DNA of 8,730 nucleotides from Spirochaetales bacterium (lineage in GTDB: Bacteria > Spirochaetota > Spirochaetia > DSM-27196 > SLAA01): assembly GCA_007126415.1 (NCBI GenBank), contig SLBH01000372.1, positions 1 through 8,730 on the forward strand. Direction: 5' to 3'. Of this stretch, positions 1 through 6,027 are shown piece after piece; within the stretch, counting starts at the first letter, position 1, and the number at the start of each line of letters is the position of its first letter. Below the pieces are notes generated by a model. The model was given only the letters and a program-made list of their open reading frames with translations. It did not search any database and was not told where the DNA came from. The position numbers were made by a program, and so were the translations under genes.

Positions 1-38
1 ATCAGTAAACTTAACGCAGTCTTTTGTACGGAACTCAT
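1..38 (-). CDS. Possible start of the next gene (12 codons visible)
   Basis: An ATG at 38 opens a frame on the same strand that runs to the window edge: MSSVQKTALSLL plus an incomplete codon. An in-frame TAG at 48-50 lies just upstream, so this would be the first start in that frame. The nearest GGAGG (53-57) is 14 nt away, farther than usual, and it lies in the inverted repeat. The KTALSLL stretch vaguely recalls N-termini of MurJ-type lipid II flippases, but twelve residues cannot support a name. It could equally be non-coding. Confidence 0.3.
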   Translation of the reverse strand, partial: MSSVQKTALSLL

Positions 39-50
39 CGAGAACCGCTA

Positions 51-92
51 CGCCTCCAGCACTTTTTTAAACAAGATCGGCAGCGGGAGGCG
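51..92 (-). repeat. Inverted repeat downstream of rplQ
   Basis: Two arms, plus-strand 51-60 (CGCCTCCAGC) and 83-92 (GCGGGAGGCG), pair over 9 of 10 positions with a 22-nt A/T-rich loop (61-82). In the transcript the 3' arm contains GGAGG. No run of Us follows the stem, so it is not a standard intrinsic terminator. It might be a processing or stability element, or it might fold up a ribosome site of the next gene; neither is shown. Confidence 0.5.
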
Positions 93-106
93 AAAGAATT
101 AATCAC

Positions 107-574
107 CTACTCGGCTACATCGGATTGCTCTTCTTGCTCGCCCTCAGCTGAGCCTTTTGTCTCCGTGGCGCCCGCTTTCTTGCTCTTTTTCTTTTGTGCG
201 CCGGAATCTTCGTTTTCCGCAAGCGCAACTAACTCTAGAATAACCATTTCGCTCGCGTCATTCAAGCGGTTGCCGAGTTTCAGAACTCGCGTGTATCCAC
301 CGTTACGGTTTCGATTTCGAGGTGCAATCTCGGTGAAGAGTTTCGCAAGAACCGCCTTATCGCCGATTGAGCGCGCGATCATCCTGCGATTGTGAACCGA
401 GTCGGTCTTTGCCCGCGTAATCATCTTCTCGGCCGTCCGACGAACCTCGCCGGCCTTCGCTTTCGTGGTTCTGATGCGCTCGTACCGAAACAACGACGTG
501 ACCATGTTGCGATGCAACGCCTTACGATGACTTGCCTTACGTCCTAGTCGGTTGTACCCAATTTTATGCTTCAT
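107..574 (-). CDS. rplQ: 50S ribosomal protein L17 with charged C-terminal extension
   Basis: L17 lies near the exit tunnel of the large subunit. The conserved part covers about residues 1-120: MKHKIGYNRLGRKASHRKAL at the start, then RNMVTSLFRYERIRTT, TRAKTDSVHNRR and PRNRNRNGGYTRVLKLGNR (85-103). After residue 120 a 35-residue extension goes from lysine-rich (KKKSKK, 128-133) to acidic (EGEQEEQSDVAE, 144-155), giving 155 aa against 127 in E. coli. The ATG lies inside the end of rpoA (11-nt overlap) with AAGGA 8 nt upstream, so translation is probably coupled to alpha. The stop is TAG. It is the last gene of the cluster clearly seen. Confidence 0.98.
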   Translation of the reverse strand: MKHKIGYNRLGRKASHRKALHRNMVTSLFRYERIRTTKAKAGEVRRTAEKMITRAKTDSVHNRRMIARSIGDKAVLAKLFTEIAPRNRNRNGGYTRVLKLGNRLNDASEMVILELVALAENEDSGAQKKKSKKAGATETKGSAEGEQEEQSDVAE

Positions 575-1697
575 CGTTGCCGTCCTTAGCCTCGTTCTCG
601 TTCTCGGTCTCGTTCTCGGTAGCCTCTCCGGCCTCTCCGGCCTCTTGCGCGCGAAGCTTCTCTTTTTGCTTCTGCATGCGAACCGAGTTTCTTAGCTGAC
701 TGTAATCGGTCATGCCGAGACTCAGATCCCACTCCTTGAGCTTCTCTTTAATCTCGAGCAGCGATTTTTTTCCGAAGTTGCGCGTTCGAGAGATATCCTC
801 TTCGGTCTTGCTCGTGAGGTCTCCTATGCTGCGGATGTTCGCGTTCTTCAAGCAGTTACTCGATCGCACCGAGAGCTCGAGCTCCTCAACCGGTGTTTCG
901 AGCAGTTTCCGGACTCGTTCCTCTTCCTCATCGATATCTTCGTCGCTATCGATCTCGTCCTCATCAAAGTTAATGAAGATTGTGAAGTGATCCTTCGCTA
1001 TTTTCGCAGCCTCGGCGATCGCATCCTCGGGGCTCACCGTCCCGTCGGTCCAGAGCTCGAACAACAGCTTGTCATAGTCCGATCGATGTCCGACGCGCGT
1101 ATCCTCTACCTCATAGCGGGCCCTCGTAACCGGCGAGAATATGGCATCGATCGGTATGGTTCCAATAACCTCGATGTACTTCTCGTTTACCTCAGCCGGA
1201 ACATACCCGCGTCCTAAGTCTATCTGGAGCTCCAGCTCAAGGTGAGCACTCTCCATAATAGACATGATATAGAGGTCCGGGTTCTCAATATTGAACCCTG
1301 TCTCCCCCGCGAGGTCCGCAGCCTTTACCGTCTTCGGCCCCTTGAGCTCCACCATCACGGTCTTCTGCTCTACGCCGCCATCGAGCTTGATCTGCAACTG
1401 CTTCAGCTGATTGATGATATCCGGTGTGTCTTCAACGACCTCCGGAATCGACTCATACTCGCTCGACAGGACGTGCGCGTTACCGTCAGCGTCGTAACTG
1501 GTAATTCGCAGCGCGGTGATCGCATATCCTTGGATGGAAGAGAGCAGGATCCGCCGCAAGGAATTTCCAATTGTAGTGCCGTAACCGCGCTCGAACGGGT
1601 ACGCTATGAACTTCCCGTAACCAGCGGAAACTTCACTATGTTCAAATGTGATCCCTTTCGGCTTCTTGAATCCCTTTAAAAGGTTCTTTCGCGCCAT
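564..1697 (-). CDS. rpoA: RNA polymerase alpha subunit with long acidic C-terminal tail
   Basis: RpoA nucleates assembly of the polymerase core and contacts promoter UP elements and activators. The N-terminal domain (about 1-243) includes RGYGTTIGNSLRRILLSSI (37-55), the dimerisation motif. A strongly acidic linker follows, with 13 of residues 245-260 being Asp or Glu. The C-terminal domain (about 266-330) keeps the DNA-binding residues of E. coli: SVRSSNCLK gives Arg278, Asn281, Cys282 and Lys284, and FGKKS gives Gly309, Lys311 and Ser312. At 377 aa it is longer than the 329-aa E. coli protein; much of the excess is a tail (341-377) that begins basic and becomes Glu/Asn-rich, encoded by tandem repeats at 591-620 and 622-645. 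The ATG follows AAGGAAGGG. The TAA overlaps rplQ by 11 nt. The N-terminus MARKNLLKGFK supports a spirochaete. Confidence 0.98.
   Translation of the reverse strand: MARKNLLKGFKKPKGITFEHSEVSAGYGKFIAYPFERGYGTTIGNSLRRILLSSIQGYAITALRITSYDADGNAHVLSSEYESIPEVVEDTPDIINQLKQLQIKLDGGVEQKTVMVELKGPKTVKAADLAGETGFNIENPDLYIMSIMESAHLELELQIDLGRGYVPAEVNEKYIEVIGTIPIDAIFSPVTRARYEVEDTRVGHRSDYDKLLFELWTDGTVSPEDAIAEAAKIAKDHFTIFINFDEDEIDSDEDIDEEEERVRKLLETPVEELELSVRSSNCLKNANIRSIGDLTSKTEEDISRTRNFGKKSLLEIKEKLKEWDLSLGMTDYSQLRNSVRMQKQKEKLRAQEAGEAGEATENETENENEAKDGNDEA
591..620 (-). repeat. In-frame hexamer tandem repeat in the rpoA 3' end
   Basis: Five consecutive 6-nt units of the form CTCGTT or CTCGGT on the plus strand (units start at 591, 597, 603, 609 and 615) encode Thr-Glu and Asn-Glu pairs in RpoA residues 360-369. 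The unit length is a multiple of three, so gain or loss of copies keeps both rpoA and the overlapping rplQ intact. Confidence 0.9.
622..645 (-). repeat. In-frame 9-nt tandem repeat in the rpoA 3' end
   Basis: The plus strand has two perfect copies of GCCTCTCCG (622-630 and 631-639) and a partial third, GCCTCT (640-645). They encode the EAGEAGEA stretch at RpoA residues 352-359 and adjoin the hexamer repeat with a single base between. Confidence 0.9.
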
Positions 1698-1714
1698 GCA
1701 ATCCCTTCCTTACG

Positions 1715-2098
1715 TTAGACACGCCTACTCTTTCGGGGGCGACACCCGTTGTGCGGAATCGGCGTGATATCTTTAATGCTCCTCACGCGCAGCCCCAGGC
1801 CACCGAGCGATCGAATCGCCGATTCACGCCCAACTCCCGGGCCTTTAACCAGCACATGCACCTCCCGCAACCCGTAATCCATCGCCTTCTGAGCAGCGGT
1901 TTCGGCCGTGGTTTGTGCCGCGTACGGTGTGGACTTCTTAGCACCCTTGAACCCCAGCGAGCCGGCGCTGGACCACGAAAGCACGTTCCCAACGGTATCG
2001 GTAATCGTGACGATCGTGTTGTTGAAGGTTGCTTGAATGTACACCACCCCTTCAAATACTGATTTCTTATCTCTTCGTTTGCGTACTACTTTTGCCAC
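1715..2098 (-). CDS. rpsK: 30S ribosomal protein S11
   Basis: The 127-aa protein has VVYIQATFNNTIVTITD (18-34), the GSLGFKGAKKSTPYAAQ segment (46-62), GPGVGRESAIRSL (87-99) and the C-terminus DITPIPHNGCRPRKSRRV. S11 sits on the 30S platform near the mRNA exit. The Asn-Gly at 117-118 corresponds to the site where E. coli S11 forms isoaspartate (known for that species, not shown here). The start codon is GTG, preceded by AAGGAG (2105-2110) with 6-nt spacing. In E. coli rpsD follows; here rpoA follows directly after 17 nt. Confidence 0.98.
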   Translation of the reverse strand: MAKVVRKRRDKKSVFEGVVYIQATFNNTIVTITDTVGNVLSWSSAGSLGFKGAKKSTPYAAQTTAETAAQKAMDYGLREVHVLVKGPGVGRESAIRSLGGLGLRVRSIKDITPIPHNGCRPRKSRRV

Positions 2099-2113
2099 GT
2101 AGAACTCCTTAAC

Positions 2114-2479
2114 CTACTTCTTCTTTCCGGCGACCGTCTTTCGCTTACCTTTGCGGGTTCGCGCGTTCGTTCGTGTGCGCTGTCCGCGCACCGGGAGTCC
2201 TTTGCGGTGCCGAAGCCCGCGGTTGCACCCGATATCCATCAGCCTCTTGATGTTCAGCGAAACCTCGGTCCGTAGCCGGCCTTCCACGACGTACTCGTTT
2301 TCGATGACACTTCGAAGCTTGTTAATCTCGTCGGGCTCGAGATCGTTGATACGCTTAGCGGTATCTATCTCGGCCTTACGGCAGATCTCGTCTGCGGATG
2401 AGTGCCCGATACCGAAGATATAGGTTAATGCAATATTTACGTGTTTGTTCGGCAAGTCTACGCCGGCTATACGCGCCAT
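2114..2479 (-). CDS. rpsM: 30S ribosomal protein S13
   Basis: The 121-aa product opens with MARIAGVDLPNKHVNIALTY and FGIGHSSADEIC, holds the basic NRGLRHRKGLPVRGQRTRTN segment (86-105), and ends in a lysine-rich tail. S13 is in the 30S head, contacts the P-site tRNA, and forms bridges with L5. Only 12 nt separate it from rpmJ, including a GGGGG Shine-Dalgarno core (2485-2489), which leaves no room for the folded leader that S4 binds before rpsM in E. coli. The stop is TAG. Confidence 0.98.
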   Translation of the reverse strand: MARIAGVDLPNKHVNIALTYIFGIGHSSADEICRKAEIDTAKRINDLEPDEINKLRSVIENEYVVEGRLRTEVSLNIKRLMDIGCNRGLRHRKGLPVRGQRTRTNARTRKGKRKTVAGKKK

Positions 2480-2491
2480 TCAATCCCCCTG

Positions 2492-2605
2492 TTACTTCTG
2501 CCTCTGCTTGTGCTTCGGATTCGAGCACACGATTCGGATCACCCCGTTGCGCCGTATCACTTTGCAGCGCTCGCAGATGCGCTTCACACTCGCTCTTACC
2601 TTCAT
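2492..2605 (-). CDS. rpmJ: 50S ribosomal protein L36, zinc-binding
   Basis: This 37-aa frame was found by translating the gap between secY and rpsM. It reads MKVRASVKRICERCKVIRRN and continues to the end CSNPKHKQRQK, a full-length L36. The zinc ligands Cys11, Cys14, Cys27 and His32 are all present, so this is the zinc-binding paralogue. L36 is the smallest large-subunit protein and sits near the base of the L7/L12 stalk. The ATG at 2605 follows GGGGG (2614-2618) with an 8-nt spacer, 15 nt after the secY stop. The gene lies in its usual bacterial place between the spc and alpha parts. Confidence 0.97.
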   Translation of the reverse strand: MKVRASVKRICERCKVIRRNGVIRIVCSNPKHKQRQK

Positions 2606-2620
2606 TTTCCATGCCCCCTA

Positions 2621-3943
2621 TTACAGGTTCCGCGATCGAATGCGTCCCTTCTTAGTCAGTCCGTCGTGATGGTGCATACGCAGATGTCCTTCAATCTGAG
2701 ACATCAAATCGAGATCTACACCAACCATAATCAGCAGCGAAGTGCCTCCCATCAAGAACGCAACTTCCATCGGAAAATCGAACAACTGCTGCACGAGCGT
2801 CGGAATAATCGCGATAAACGCCAGAAACAACGCGCCGGGCAGGATGATACGATTCAGCACCCTGGTGAAGTACTCCTCCATCTTCTCGGAGCGAATCCCA
2901 GGTATCGAGCCCCCGTTTTCACGAATATTCTTCGCGATCTCGGTAGGATTGAGCGTCACTTGCGTATAAAAATACGCAAAGAACACGATCAGCAGGGTGT
3001 ACATAACGATATACATCGGTCCGTCCGGCCGCAACCAAAACGCGATTGTCTGCAGCCACCGGACCCCCGGACCGAGTCCCTGAGCAATCTGCAACGGAAA
3101 CGTCATGACCGACGCCGCAAAAATTACCGGGATAACGCCCGAAGGGTTGATCTTAAACGGAACGTAGGTGTTCTGTGCTCCATACATTCGCCGACCGACC
3201 ACCCGTTTCGCGTAGTGCACCGGGATCTTACGCTGCCCGCGCTGCTCGTAGATGACGAGTGCAACCACAACAACGAACATCACGAGGACAACAATCACGA
3301 ACACGGGGTTCAAGTCACCCTGCTGAATGCTCTGAATCAGAATCCAGAAACCACCCGGCAACTGCGCCACAATTCCGGCGAATATCAGCAACGAGATGCC
3401 GTTACCGATACCCCGCTGATTGATTTGCTCTCCGATCCACATCAGAAACACCGTGCCGGCCGTTACGCTCAGCATCGAAACAAAAATATACGCTGTCCGT
3501 GAGATCGCGATCGCATCCGGGATGCTGTCGGCGTACACCGTCACCGCGAGCGACTGAATAATACAGACAACGATCGTGCCGTACCGCGTATACTTCTGAA
3601 TCCGCTTGCGCCCGCCTTCTTCCTGCGAGATGCGCTTCAAGCTCGGAAATACCACCACCATAAGCTGCATGATGATCGACATCGAGATGTACGGCATGAT
3701 CCCGAGCATGAAGATCGAAAACCGTGAGAACGCCCCTCCGGCGAAGAAGTCGAGGTAGTCGGTGATGGAAACACCCGCCCCGGCTCCTTCAGTCAGGAAA
3801 TACGTCCGCACCACGTTAACGTTGATGCCCGGAATCGGAATCGTCGCCCCGAGTCTAAAAATCAGCAACATCGAGAGCGTAAACAAGATACGCTCGCGCA
3901 GGTCGCGTATTCTAAAGATGTCCGCAAGCGGATTACTAGCCAT
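2621..3943 (-). CDS. secY: Preprotein translocase channel subunit SecY
   Basis: SecY is the ten-helix inner-membrane pore of the SecYEG translocon. The 440-aa sequence shows TM1 at about 18-36, then IPIPGI, the plug and TM2 region (YLDFFAGGAFSRFSIFMLGI, 63-82), the QEEGGRKRIQKYTRYGT loop, GEQINQRGIGNGISL (171-185) in the fourth-helix region, KINPSGVIPVIFA (264-276), and the large cytoplasmic loop ending SIPGIR (346-351), whose Arg corresponds to the SecA- and ribosome-interacting Arg357 of E. coli. The C-terminus HLRMHHHDGLTKKGRIRSRN is unusually rich in His and basic residues. The ATG at 3943 follows a GGGAAG inside rplO. The stop is TAA directly followed by TAG. No adk, map or infA gene follows, unlike many Gram-positive spc operons. 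Confidence 0.98.
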   Translation of the reverse strand: MASNPLADIFRIRDLRERILFTLSMLLIFRLGATIPIPGINVNVVRTYFLTEGAGAGVSITDYLDFFAGGAFSRFSIFMLGIMPYISMSIIMQLMVVVFPSLKRISQEEGGRKRIQKYTRYGTIVVCIIQSLAVTVYADSIPDAIAISRTAYIFVSMLSVTAGTVFLMWIGEQINQRGIGNGISLLIFAGIVAQLPGGFWILIQSIQQGDLNPVFVIVVLVMFVVVVALVIYEQRGQRKIPVHYAKRVVGRRMYGAQNTYVPFKINPSGVIPVIFAASVMTFPLQIAQGLGPGVRWLQTIAFWLRPDGPMYIVMYTLLIVFFAYFYTQVTLNPTEIAKNIRENGGSIPGIRSEKMEEYFTRVLNRIILPGALFLAFIAIIPTLVQQLFDFPMEVAFLMGGTSLLIMVGVDLDLMSQIEGHLRMHHHDGLTKKGRIRSRNL

Positions 3944-4412
3944 TGTTCACATCTTCCCGCGGTTCACTTGCCTCTTCAGCCGCCTGGATCGTCCCACCGG
4001 CAGCTTCGATCTTCTCACGTGCGGTCGCTGAAACAGCGAGCCCGCTGATCGTCAGTTTCTTCTCGAGCTTTCCGTCCGACAGCACCTTCGCGTATCGGGC
4101 GTTACGACGGACCAAACGCTTCGCTTTGAGCGTCTCAAGCGTAACGGTATCACCGCTCTCGAAATGCCGGCCGAGCGTCGCAACGCTCACCGGTATTACA
4201 TCGCGTTTGAACGGATAGTTCGAGAAGCCCCGCCGCGCTACGCGCCTGTAGAGCGGCATCTGCCCGCCCTCAAACCCGGCACGTACTCCACCGCCTGAGC
4301 GTGCGTTCTGACCCTTATGACCACGGCCTGCGGTCTTGCCGTTACCGCTGCCCGCTCCGCGCCCTTTTATTCTTCGCTTTCGCGTAGCTCCAATCGGTGC
4401 CTTTAACTCCAT
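3936..4412 (-). CDS. rplO: 50S ribosomal protein L15
   Basis: The 158-aa protein has the glycine- and arginine-rich L15 N-terminus (KGRGAGSGNGKTAGRGHKGQ, about 16-35), GGVRAGFEGGQMPLYRR (41-57) and the C-terminal EKIEAAGGTI (133-142). L15 is a late-assembly 23S rRNA-binding protein that extends deep into the large subunit. It is about a dozen residues longer than usual, through an acidic tail after AGG (AAEEASEPREDVNNG). The TAG stop lies inside the secY start region, an 8-nt overlap (ATGGCTAG), so SecY translation is probably coupled to L15. Confidence 0.98.
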   Translation of the reverse strand: MELKAPIGATRKRRIKGRGAGSGNGKTAGRGHKGQNARSGGGVRAGFEGGQMPLYRRVARRGFSNYPFKRDVIPVSVATLGRHFESGDTVTLETLKAKRLVRRNARYAKVLSDGKLEKKLTISGLAVSATAREKIEAAGGTIQAAEEASEPREDVNNG

Positions 4413-4416
4413 CGGG

Positions 4417-4593
4417 TTACATCTCCTCGGTGCGTACTAGGTGAGACACGGCCCGCACCATGCCGCGAATCGAGTCGCCGGCCTCGAGCTCCACCGTTTT
4501 GTGCATTCGGCGTAGGCCGAGCGCGCGAACGGTGCGCCGATGCTTCGGCTTGCAGCCGATTGGGCTTTTGACAAGCGTTATTCGCAACTTCAT
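4417..4593 (-). CDS. rpmD: 50S ribosomal protein L30
   Basis: This 58-aa frame was read directly from the sequence between rpsE and rplO. It starts MKLRITLVKSPIGCK, contains HRRTVRALGLRRMHKTVEL, and ends in RGMVRAVSHLVRTEEM, which together match L30 from end to end at its normal length. L30 is a small bacterial large-subunit protein, absent from some lineages. The ATG is 4 nt after the TAA of rpsE, and its own TAA is 4 nt before rplO. Its last codons contain GAGGAG (4423-4428), the probable Shine-Dalgarno for rplO, so the three genes are likely translationally coupled. Confidence 0.97.
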   Translation of the reverse strand: MKLRITLVKSPIGCKPKHRRTVRALGLRRMHKTVELEAGDSIRGMVRAVSHLVRTEEM

Positions 4594-4597
4594 AGTG

Positions 4598-5092
4598 TTA
4601 ACCCCACATCTCCTGAAGCGTCTTCCCGCGGTTCTTGCTCACAACGCGCGCGTCCATCAGTCCGTTGAGCCCTTCAAACACCGCCTTCACGATATTGAGC
4701 GCGTTCTGAGAACCGTGCGACTTACATAGGACGTCGTTGATTCCGCCCATCTCCATGACCGCGCGAACCGGCCCTCCGGCAATAATCCCGGTTCCGGGAG
4801 CACCGGGTCGCATCAGCACCTGCGCGCTCTTAAACTCGCCTTTGATCTCATGCGGGATTGTCTCTTTCTTTAGCGGAACCCGTACGGTATTTCGCTTCGC
4901 TTTATCCACGCCTTTGCGTATTGCTTCGGCGACGTCGTTAGCCTTGCCGAACCCGTACCCGACAGTGCCCGCCTTATCGCCGACCACTACCAGCGCCGAG
5001 AACGAAAACCTGCGACCGCCCTTTACGACCTTAGCGACTCGGTTCAGCTTTACAAGCTTCTCGGTGAACTCTTTATCTTGAGTATGTTCCAC
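4598..5092 (-). CDS. rpsE: 30S ribosomal protein S5 (GTG start at 5092)
   Basis: S5 contributes to decoding accuracy and mRNA helicase activity at the 30S entry tunnel. The product has the N-terminal double-stranded-RNA-binding domain with KLNRVAKVVKGGRRFSFSAL (15-34) and VGDKAGTVGYGFGKA (37-51), then the C-terminal domain with GTGIIAGGPVRAVMEMGGI (100-118) and NRGKT. The KGGRR loop is the one linked to spectinomycin response and fidelity in E. coli. The longest frame opens with TTG at 5098, but there the five-G Shine-Dalgarno (5099-5103) would touch the start codon. GTG at 5092, 6 nt beyond the Gs, is preferred and gives 164 aa (E. coli 167). Confidence 0.96.
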   Translation of the reverse strand: MEHTQDKEFTEKLVKLNRVAKVVKGGRRFSFSALVVVGDKAGTVGYGFGKANDVAEAIRKGVDKAKRNTVRVPLKKETIPHEIKGEFKSAQVLMRPGAPGTGIIAGGPVRAVMEMGGINDVLCKSHGSQNALNIVKAVFEGLNGLMDARVVSKNRGKTLQEMWG

Positions 5093-5098
5093 GAACAA

Positions 5099-5103
5099 CC
5101 CCC
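5099..5103 (-). promoter_or_regulatory. G-rich Shine-Dalgarno deciding the rpsE start
   Basis: The transcript reads TAGGGGG, in which the G of the rplR TAG stop is the first of five Gs. With 6 nt of spacing they fit the GTG at 5092 and not the TTG at 5098. Pairing of GGGGG with the 16S CCUCC tail needs one G-U wobble. Confidence 0.75.
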
Positions 5104-5462
5104 TACAGTTTCACGCCGGCCTTGCGGGCGCCTTCTGCTACGGCCTTGACCACCCCGTGGTACAGATTACCGTTTCGATCGAAGACCGCTTCCTCGATCG
5201 AGGCAGACTTCATCTTCTCTCCGAGCGTTTTCCCCAGCTTCTCTGCGTCATCTACGCGCGCTCGAAGCCCCTTCGACTCGCCGTGCATGCTCGAGACCGC
5301 CAGCAAGGTCTTGCCGGCCTCGTCGTCGATCGCTTGAACGTACACGTGCCGATTGCTCTTGAACACACTCAAGCGCGGCCGTGCGGCGGTGCCGGAGATC
5401 TTGCGCCGGACGCGCATCTTGCGTCGCTTACGCCTTCTGTTCCGTTCGAGTATTCTCTTCAT
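5103..5462 (-). CDS. rplR: 50S ribosomal protein L18
   Basis: The 119-aa product shows the very basic N-terminus of L18 (residues 1-22, with RRRKRRKMRVRRK), followed by GTAARPRLSVFKSNRHVYVQ (24-43) and the C-terminal FDRNGNLYHGVVKAVAEGAR region. L18 binds 5S rRNA together with L5 in the central protuberance. The ATG follows the rplF TAG stop by 12 nt, with a purine-rich GGTGATGG as the likely ribosome site. The TAG stop runs straight into five Gs, used as the Shine-Dalgarno for rpsE. Confidence 0.98.
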   Translation of the reverse strand: MKRILERNRRRKRRKMRVRRKISGTAARPRLSVFKSNRHVYVQAIDDEAGKTLLAVSSMHGESKGLRARVDDAEKLGKTLGEKMKSASIEEAVFDRNGNLYHGVVKAVAEGARKAGVKL

Positions 5463-5474
5463 GTTTCCATCACC

Positions 5475-6014
5475 CTATTTCACACCCGACTTACCGACCT
5501 TGCGGCGCACCGTCTCGTCGGCGTACTTGACCCCCTTACCCTTGTAGGGCTCGGGTGGCCGCAACGACCGCAGCTCGGACGCAACCTGTCCGACTTGTTG
5601 CTTGTCGACGCCGCTTACGACTACCTTGTTCGGTGTCTCGCATACGATCTCGACGCCTTCCGGCACTCGATACTCAATTGGATTCGAGTATCCGAGGTTA
5701 AGCACCACTGCGTCGCCCTTGCGCTCCGCGCGGTAACCAACACCGGTTATCTGTAGCTCCTTGCGGAACCCCTGACTAACACCGTGCACCATGTTGAACA
5801 GAAGCTGTCGATACAAACCGTGCATAGCGCGCGCCCGCTTCGTCTCGGCGGTTCTAACCACGCTGCACCTGCCGTCGTTCTGTTCGAAGCGCACCTCGGG
5901 GCAGTAATCCTGGCTTAGCTTACCCTTTGGGCCTTCTACCTGAATGCGACCGGCATCGATCTCGAGCTTAACGTTCTCCGGAATTGAAACCGGAAGTTTT
6001 CCTACCCGCGACAT
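5475..6014 (-). CDS. rplF: 50S ribosomal protein L6
   Basis: L6 lies at the base of the L7/L12 stalk near the sarcin-ricin loop. The 179-aa protein has the usual N-terminus MSRVGKLPVSIPENV, the two repeated alpha/beta domains, an ITGVGYRAE turn at about 89-97, and the C-terminal signature PEPYKGKGVKY (154-164). The frame is open upstream to an ATG at 6071, but that would overlap rpsH and add an uncharacteristic Ser/Cys/Arg-rich stretch. The ATG at 6014 is preceded by GGGGAAGG and matches the family start. It ends in TAG, 12 nt before rplR. Confidence 0.98.
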   Translation of the reverse strand: MSRVGKLPVSIPENVKLEIDAGRIQVEGPKGKLSQDYCPEVRFEQNDGRCSVVRTAETKRARAMHGLYRQLLFNMVHGVSQGFRKELQITGVGYRAERKGDAVVLNLGYSNPIEYRVPEGVEIVCETPNKVVVSGVDKQQVGQVASELRSLRPPEPYKGKGVKYADETVRRKVGKSGVK

Positions 6015-6027
6015 AAGCCTTCCCCTA

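Noticed and set aside
61..70. Run of Ts after rplQ as a possible terminator U-tract
   Set aside because: The T run is on the plus strand; in the minus-strand transcript it is a run of As within the loop of the inverted repeat, so it cannot serve as the U-tract of a terminator for this cluster.
24..395. A plus-strand frame opposite the rplQ tail
   Set aside because: It is antisense to rplQ and its composition mirrors the lysine and acidic tail of L17.
712..990. A serine-rich plus-strand frame opposite the rpoA C-terminal region
   Set aside because: The Ser runs arise from reading the Glu/Asp codons of the RpoA linker in reverse complement; it is not an independent gene.
2376..2612. A 78-codon minus-strand frame overlapping rpmJ
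   Set aside because: It is out of frame with the clear 37-codon L36 gene, overlaps rpsM, and resembles no protein I know.
2441..3502. A 353-codon plus-strand reading frame opposite secY and rpmJ
   Set aside because: It is antisense to certain genes (secY, rpmJ, rpsM start), has no recognisable domain, and is His/Arg/Gln/Asn-rich as expected from reading membrane-protein codons backwards. No Shine-Dalgarno or promoter supports it.
5157..5756. A 199-codon plus-strand frame opposite rplR and rplF
   Set aside because: It is a shadow of conserved genes, with no initiation signal or known domain.
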